A program made the translations under genes and the position numbers. Under the pieces are notes generated by a model. The model did no database searches and had not been told where the DNA came from. It saw nothing but the letters and a program-made list of their open reading frames with translations. A stretch of DNA of 64,000 bases from Thamnidium elegans (Eukaryota > Mucoromycota > Mucoromycetes > Mucorales > Mucoraceae): NCBI GenBank assembly GCA_025201345.1, contig JAIXMG010000003.1, positions 1-64,000 on the forward strand, in the 5' to 3' direction. Positions 57,250-64,000 of this stretch are shown one piece after another (the stretch's first letter is position 1; each line of letters opens with the position of its first letter).

Positions 57250-60200
57250 TTAAAATAGACATACAGTCATCGGTTCTCCCGTTTCAGCTGGTCTATTGTT
57301 TTTAGTATTTTTACCCACTAATCTAATTGTTAAACGGAGAGAGGAAGAATAGTATTGCGGAACCATACAAATCATGACAGGAAGAACATTGCCTACTTTA
57401 ATTTCAGTCCGTCGTAACTCAATACTAAAAGAGCAAAGTAGTTCACTTTCATCAGCTTTTGAATTGAGGGATCCATTGCAATTTAAATCATCAAACGTTT
57501 TAAACTTGTGAATATCTGCAAAATAACATCAGCTGTTGTATTACAAATATAATTTCTTTTTTTTTTTACTTACGCACGTAGAGAAACTCAAAACCAGAAA
57601 TATTCTGTAATTCCAAATAGCATGTCTTATTCAATTGACCATCACCTATTCTATCCCCTTTTTTCATAAGCAAAACTGCGGTATAGCTTTCAAGTACGGT
57701 ACCATTTTTATCCGTTCTTTTACTCTTATACAAGAGCTTTTTATCTGGTGAATTAAACGTAACCGCATAATTACCGCTAAATACTTGATGCAAAATACCA
57801 ATTTGAAACCCTTTATACCAAGCATGCCTCTGTTCAAGAACAGGCCGTAAAATTTCACTTGGTAATTCCTGAAGAGTCCAAAAACATGTGTCAAACCCTT
57901 GTTCAATAGTAAAACGATCAAATTCTTCTTTAATTATACTTGCAAGAATATCTTTCAACTGTGTGTTGGTGTTAAAATGTATCAAATTGAAAAGATGCTG
58001 GAGGTCTGTATAGTGTCCAAAAAAATCCTTACTTAGCAGCGATGTTGACACGATACAAACAATATCTTGTAAAACTGGTTTTAATGCAATATCAATAATA
58101 TCATGGGCCGTCAAAACAACTTTGCAATCACAAAAGTTATTTAACTGTATAGATTTTTCAGTGGTATTTTTAATTGAACTTTCTTTAAAGATCTATATAT
58201 ATTATAACAAGTAAAGAACGTAAGTTAGTGGTTAGCACTACCAAAATAATAAATTTAAATATACTTTGTATTTACATTGTTTAAAAGGTTCTTCTTAAGA
58301 TTATCCAAGAATACCGTTTTTGACTTTACTGAGAGTAATTCCGAAACTTCAACTCCATCATGTTTATCACATGGTTGAATTAAGCTATTATCTACAATAA
58401 TACTATTCCATATATTCAAACACAAAGCCTTGTATATATTCTGAATATTAATTATTTTTTCTAGGATAATAACCACTTGCTGTCCCTCTTCTTCACTCGA
58501 CTCCGTAACGACTTCATTTAACGTCAACTGTACGTAATCTTCGTGTAATTGAGACAATAAAACAAAAGATCTGATTGGGAATTTTAATTTCAAACGCTTT
58601 TGAATTACAGGTAAATACCCTTCCCCTTGTGTAAGTATCCTTAATTTATTTGTACTACTATCCTTATCAACCAATTTACTTGCAGATACAAGCTCTTGAA
58701 AATCTTGTTTGGTGCCAATTACATTATTTAACAATCTCTTTTCTATCGAAATAGCGAATCCAATATTTGTATATATGCTATCGGAATCTGATTCGACAGG
58801 TAACTTGCTTGATATTATTTCTTTTATATAAGTCATGTACATCTGTATAAATGCCTTGATATATGTCTGTTGCGTTGTTGGTATTAATGTTTCTTCAGTA
58901 GAACTATCTATCGCGAGTATAGCTTCGATTTTAGATATGAATTTTTCTTTCATTACAGTGTCCCCTATCAAGGGAAAACTATTTAAGTCGTCTAGTAAGA
59001 ACTTTTCGGCAAATACTATAAACCTAAGAAGATGTTAATATTTTTTATGTAAGTAATAAACGTATCTATTAATTGACTTACTGTTCGTTTACAGTTAAGA
59101 TTGTTTCGTCTGAAATATTATAAAATAATCCCAATGAAGGCAAACTAGTACTATATTAGCTTAAAGATAAGTTATATATTTATATATCTTACCATTTATC
59201 AGCTGTAAAGTGATTGTGATTCAATATCTCTTTAATTACCCCATTCTCATTCAAAACCGAGCATGTCAGCAGCGTTGACTGGAGAGAGATATCTGTTCGT
59301 ATAATTGTACTTTTATTGAATATAAAGCGTAAAAAAAAAAAAAAAAAAATAGAGGCTGTTACAACTTACCAATGCTAAAAATGATATGTGGTCTTGAGTT
59401 TAGAAATACAGATGAGGGGATGGTATCTTCAGTAGGCAGAATACGAGGTTTACAATAAATATCCGAATTTTTAATACTTTCAAACACACAAAAACCGGCT
59501 CCAAACATGATATTATTGAGTGAAACCCGCATCTCACTTGAATCAAGTTTAATCAAAGAAAATGTTGAATTTAATAAAATCGTATTATGTTCCAACATAC
59601 ACTTTATCCATTTTAACAAAAGAATGTTTACTTTCACTTTTGAATTGATAGTTTCAATCAAAAATAATTTATACTCCTTAATAAAGTTGTTTGAAAGTAT
59701 GGTTTTCATATTGCAAAGTAGAGATTTACCAAGCTCAGTAAACATTTCGAATGAACCAAGGGATTTAAAAATCGATTTTTGTGTTTCGTTTAATGTCCAT
59801 CTCCCTGTATCGGTATTAGGTGCTACTAGTCTATCGTGTTCATCATACGTGTCCTATTGAAATATTAAAATCTAACCTTAAATTACTTTTATAATACATG
59901 TATTACCATATCAGACAAATCACCATTATATATCTCTTGCGCTATACTTTCAATAATCCAATCTTCATAAACAGAAACAAGTCTCTCCTTAACGAATCTC
60001 TTTAAATAGCTTTGATTACCAATAACAGGAAACAATTTGTTTTTTAAAAACAATTTTATGCAATCTTTGATATCTTGAGAGGTAATAGAGATTGAATTGG
60101 AATTGATAACTTTAGGAAAAAATTTAGATTCCGGAAAGTCAAATAGAGAATTAACAGTTTGGATAGAATCGAATTTAATTAATACCTCATTGGCTTTTAT

Positions 60201-60824
60201 ATTATATAGCCTACACATAATCGTATTCTGTCCTCTTTTGAAAGAGCAATCATTGCCTGAAGAATTTTGTATATAGTAACATATAGCTTCTATAGTGGAA
60301 AAAAATAAAACTCGATCTTTGTGATCACTCTCCAAAACTAGTTTTGTCCGAATAAAAATCTGTCGTATCAAATCTTCTCTAATTTTATCTTTCCATTCAG
60401 AAGGCGTAATAAACGAGTAATGAAGTTCATCGGTTCCTTTAATTTCTTTTTTGGAGTTTTTTACCAGTTTATTTATAGCAAGGCTTATAAAGTCGGATAC
60501 TGCCTTTAACAAAAATACGTCCTCTTCATTCCTCATATCTTCGTCCTTTTGAGATATCTGATGTAAAATATCTCCAAAATTATTAATTCGTATATGGTCA
60601 TTATTTTCTTTATCGAATTCAGGATCACCCCAACTTAAAACAATCTGTCTTTGTTTACAATATACGATACAAGTTTCCATGCTATGTATATATTAATGGA
60701 TTCAGTAACACTAACATTTAAGTTGCTATATATTTATATCTATGTACCTTAGATGATCTATCCTGGTAATAGAGGATCTAATCGACGTAGAAATAATTTC
60801 GATATCAATATCTGTTTCATTCAT
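57250..60824 (-). CDS. Divergent HSPA12/Hsp70-like ATPase-family protein, array copy B, 8 exons
   Basis: Exons 60824-60748, 60681-59907, 59853-59370, 59292-59193, 59150-59082, 59023-58276, 58192-57574, 57515-57250 give 1,045 residues without a stop. In exon 2, SFITPSEWKDKIREDLIRQI then KDRVLFFSTIEAICYYIQ matches the HSPA12 pattern (P..W......R...........EpEA..Y). The usual N-terminal phosphate loop (DFGTTxSG) is absent, so ATP binding is doubtful. The C-terminal half is not recognised beyond its paralogues: exon 6 has PTTQQTYIKAFIQMYMTYIK, exon 7 has DIIDIALKPVLQDIVCIV, exon 8 ends VVG-like MVPQYYSSSLRLTIRLVG. Probably cytosolic. An extra 5' exon is possible. Confidence 0.6.
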
Positions 60825-61310
60825 ATCTATATAATAATAAAGGAAAACTTAATAAACATAAACATATATCTATCTACTATATTATATCACTAACAAATAA
60901 GCGCACAAGCACTATGTCGATGGAAATCATACACTTTATCCATGTTAATAGAAAGTAAACTAAAAAAAAAAAGAGGGAGGGGAGATTTTTTTTAGACCTT
61001 TGGCTTAGTTTTCTGTATACTGAGCCACCCGTTAGTTACACAAACATTTCTAGAACTTGTGTGCCACATCTTTTGAATCATTGTCGAAACCAGAACCTTT
61101 ATTTTCAACATAGATACAGTATTTTCTATATCATAAGTAAACGCTATCTATTTTAAATAGCGTTACTAATTGTGTGAAAAAAAGAACGAGGTGAGCGTTG
61201 TTTGTCTAGATGGATGACGTCCTTTTTCTTTGAAAGACAAACCGTAACACAAAATACAAAGTATCAACTTTAGTTCAAAATAAGAGATTTATTTCTTAAA
61301 AATATAGTAT
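60825..61310. other. Intergenic region between array copies
   Basis: Holds the copy-B promoter (similar to 56690-56790) and the copy-C 3' flank. An inverted repeat AACGCTAT...ATAGCGTT lies at about 61139-61164. No gene. Confidence 0.5.
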
Positions 61311-64000
61311 TTAAAATCGCATTAAAGTCAAGGGTTCTGCTATTTCAGGACAGCGATTTGGATTAACGGGTTTACCATGCAATGTAATAAAAAACTTGAC
61401 AGAAGAGGAATAGGCTTGAGGCTTTATGGAAATAACCACAGGTATATTACAATGAGCCCTATACTCTTCCTGTTTAAAATAGACACTACTATCAAAGATA
61501 CTTTCAAACTGAGCGCCTCTTAAATCAAACTTTTCATACTCCAAATCATCAACCAATTCAATCTTATCAATCGCTATTAAAAAAAAGGGAATTAATATAC
61601 ACATATATAAAAAGTAATTTAAACTTTACCTATATTTATTCTATCCGGAAATATATCTTTATCCGTCTTAAAGTAAAATATTTTATCCGAACTAGTCTTA
61701 CTTATTTTTTCTCCTTTCTTTATTAGCAAAAACGATGTACAGTTATCCGTTTCGTTACTTTCTTCGTCCATCTTTTGATCCGAAAAAGAAAACTTTAAAT
61801 TCTGAAGTCCAGTATAATTGACAGATACAACATAACTTCCTGTATACACTTGGTGTAACCTACCCACTTGAAAGATTTTATACAATAAGGACCGTTGCTT
61901 GATAACAGGTCTTAAAAGGAGCTGAGGGAAATCAGGCACTATAAAAAAAGATATATCCGTAGTTTGGCTAAACTGATCTGCTTGCTCTTGTAATACGTCG
62001 ACAATAGTACTTTGAAGCTGCGAGTTATCATTGAAATAGATCAATCCAAAAATATACTTGATATCTGTATAGTTTTTAAATAACGTCTTGTTTACGACCA
62101 TGTCAGATAGAATGCGAAAGATGTTGCGTAAGACGGGCTTAATTGAAAAATTAATGATATCATTGATTGCCAAACGAACTTTACAGTCGCAGTAAGTACT
62201 CAATAGTATAATATTATCATCAGTACTTTCTATATCGGAATCTTGCGCAAAAATCTATATGGTTCATATTAATAAACGTAAATATATATTGAAATATTTT
62301 TACCTTGCTTGAAATATACTGCTTAAAATTACTCGAGAACCCCGTTTTAATATTTGACGAAAGCATTTTTGATATTTGCTCCTCATTACTTTGATCATGT
62401 AAATGACATAATTGAATTAAATCTTTGTCTTTAGTTAGCTTCTTCCACATCTTTGAGCTTAAAGAATTATAAATATCTGGTATCGGAACCATTTCTTCTT
62501 GAACAACAATAGACTCCTGCTCTTCTTCTACTTCTTTCGACTTAGTGACAGATTGTCTTAGTGTCAATTGAATATAATCTTGGTACAACTGAGCCACCAC
62601 AAAATAAGATTTAACTGGAAACTGAAATCCAAAAGATTCTTGAATTTTCGGTACCAATTCTTCTTCTTGCGTAGTGATGATCAATTTTTTACTTATTTCG
62701 TTCTTTTGTACCAAACCACTTGCAAACACGATATCTTTCAATTTCTCTGCGGATCCGATAGTTTTTTTCAATAACTTTTTTTCCATGGAAACAGCATATC
62801 CGACATTAACATCGATATCATCAGGCTTTACTTGACTAGGTGATTTGCTTAAAAGTAATTCTCGAATATAAAACAAGTACATAAACATAAATGCGTTGAT
62901 ATATTTTTGCTGTGTTGTAGAGACTAATACTTTTTTTCTAGAAAAGGTGTTATCCAATATTGTCTTAAATTGAGATACAATGCCTTTTTTATTTTTGGAG
63001 AGACAATCAACACCAGAAAAGTATTTATCTGCAAACTGGATGAAGCTAAAGTAAAAAAAAAGTTAAAGGTTTTATTATTGGTATCAAGTATATTATGTTT
63101 CAAAGACTTACTGCTTTTCTACAGTTAACGTTGTTTCTTCGGATATGTTAAAAAATAAACCTAACGATACCAACCTAAAATAAAGTTAATATTTAACTAA
63201 GTTAAATCACTGTTTATTTATCTTACGCTATATCATCTGTAAAATAATCACTGTCAAATATTCTTTCAATCACCCCATCATCATTAATTAACGAATAAGA
63301 TAACATAGTAGACTTGCATGAAATATCTATTAGCATAAATGTCAGTAAAAAATAAACTTATATAGGTATGCAACACTACCTATATTTATAATAGCATCTG
63401 GTTCCGAGTCTAAAAACATTGATGAAGAAGTAGATACATTTTTTGATTCAATAATATGTGGTTTTCTATACTTGCTAGAATTTTTAACAATTTTCATTGC
63501 TGCAATACTAGCTCCTGATACAATACACTCGAGAGAAATAGGATCTATATCGACACTAGGTTCGATAACAATAGTAGTAGAGCTTAAAGACTGCCTATTG
63601 TACTCCATCATAATATTTATCCAACCAAGCAAAGAAGACCTACGCTCTAACGGAAAATGATTATAACTTACTCTATAAGAGTAACTATCTTGTAAAACCA
63701 AGAGCTTGTATTCTTTTTCAAAGTAATTCGAAAGTAAATCCATCATATTGACGAAAAGAGTTTTGCTCATACTGTCACATAAATCAATTGGACGAATGGA
63801 CCTTATAATAGCTTTCTGAATGTCACTTAATTCTAATCTACCATACACATACTTTTCATAACTAGGGTCCTCATCGTATTTAAACTTATCCAAAGTGTCC
63901 TTTACACCAAAAAAAAAAAAAAAATTAATAAAAAAAACAACAGATTGAATTTTGAAATATAGTTACCAATTTAAGCAATCCAATATTAAACTTAAATTCT
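61311..64000 (-). CDS. Array copy C of the Hsp70-like family, 5' end outside window
   Basis: Exons 64000-63967 (partial), 63899-63380, 63326-63227, 63174-63112, 63045-62304, 62254-61630, 61573-61311 stay open with the same phases as copy B. Exon lengths are close: 100 versus 100 nt for exon 4, 742 versus 748 for exon 6, 625 versus 619 for exon 7, 263 versus 266 for the last. Matching landmarks are STTQQKYINAFMFMYLFYIR, SFGFQFPVKSYFVVAQLYQD, AINDIINFSIKPVLRNIFRI and a C-terminal PQAYSSSVKFFITLHG. The N-terminal ATPase-like part lies beyond 64 kb. The two copies differ at many residues, so the duplication is not very recent. Confidence 0.65.

Noticed and set aside
1..64000. tRNA, rRNA, snRNA or CRISPR elements
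   Set aside because: No tRNA B-box with matching A-box, no rRNA-like sequence and no regularly spaced repeat array seen by eye; a tRNAscan or Infernal run would be decisive.

Overview
The window looks like nuclear DNA of an early-diverging fungus, most likely Mucorales (Mucoromycota). The DNA is AT-rich with many long A/T runs. Genes carry many short GT-AG introns, often with a TAAC- or TGAC-like branch point. Gene content fits a Mucoromycota genome: RBM8A/Y14, THOC7, U5-40K, a Munc13-like protein and Atg11. It also contains decayed MULE, Tc1/mariner and Fanzor (TnpB-like) copies and lineage-specific repeated gene families.

Layout. 0-5 kb: the 3' end of a multi-membrane-span gene, a dead MULE transposase, a short bZIP-like gene, a GPI-anchored cell-surface gene and an orphan exon. 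5.4-9.8 kb: a mobile-element graveyard on the minus strand, with a large broken Fanzor-like gene, a Tc1/mariner fragment and a possible tyrosine-recombinase fragment. 10.5-30 kb: a dense housekeeping block: atg11 (14 exons), a DHA2-type MFS transporter (8 exons), a CSC1/TMEM63 channel (10 exons), a Munc13/C2 protein (9 exons), a rhomboid-like membrane protein (4 exons) and the U5 snRNP 40-kDa WD40 protein (5 exons). All six gave single open coding sequences when I joined exons by hand. 30-40 kb: a second Fanzor relic of another subfamily, unassigned fragments, two small genes (one secreted), and a multi-exon gene with a possible PD-(D/E)XK core interrupted by one in-frame stop. 40.8-54 kb: THOC7, an unknown 190-residue gene, a transposase relic, a nuclease-like fragment, a second MULE relic, RBM8A and a seven-span membrane protein, separated by long gene-free stretches. 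54-64 kb: a minus-strand tandem array of a divergent family whose N-terminal part resembles HSPA12/Hsp70 ATPases. It holds one dead copy, one intact 8-exon copy and one copy running off the window end.

Functionally, RBM8A, THOC7 and U5-40K act in splicing and mRNA export. Atg11, the MFS carrier, the Munc13-like and CSC1-like proteins act at membranes (autophagy, vacuolar or drug transport, exocytosis, mechanosensitive ion flux). They share no evident operon-like logic. The most notable content is the pair of eukaryotic TnpB (Fanzor) relics from different subfamilies and the tandem Hsp70-like array with conserved intron phases. No tRNA, rRNA or CRISPR array was seen by eye. All homology statements come from motif recognition, not database searches.
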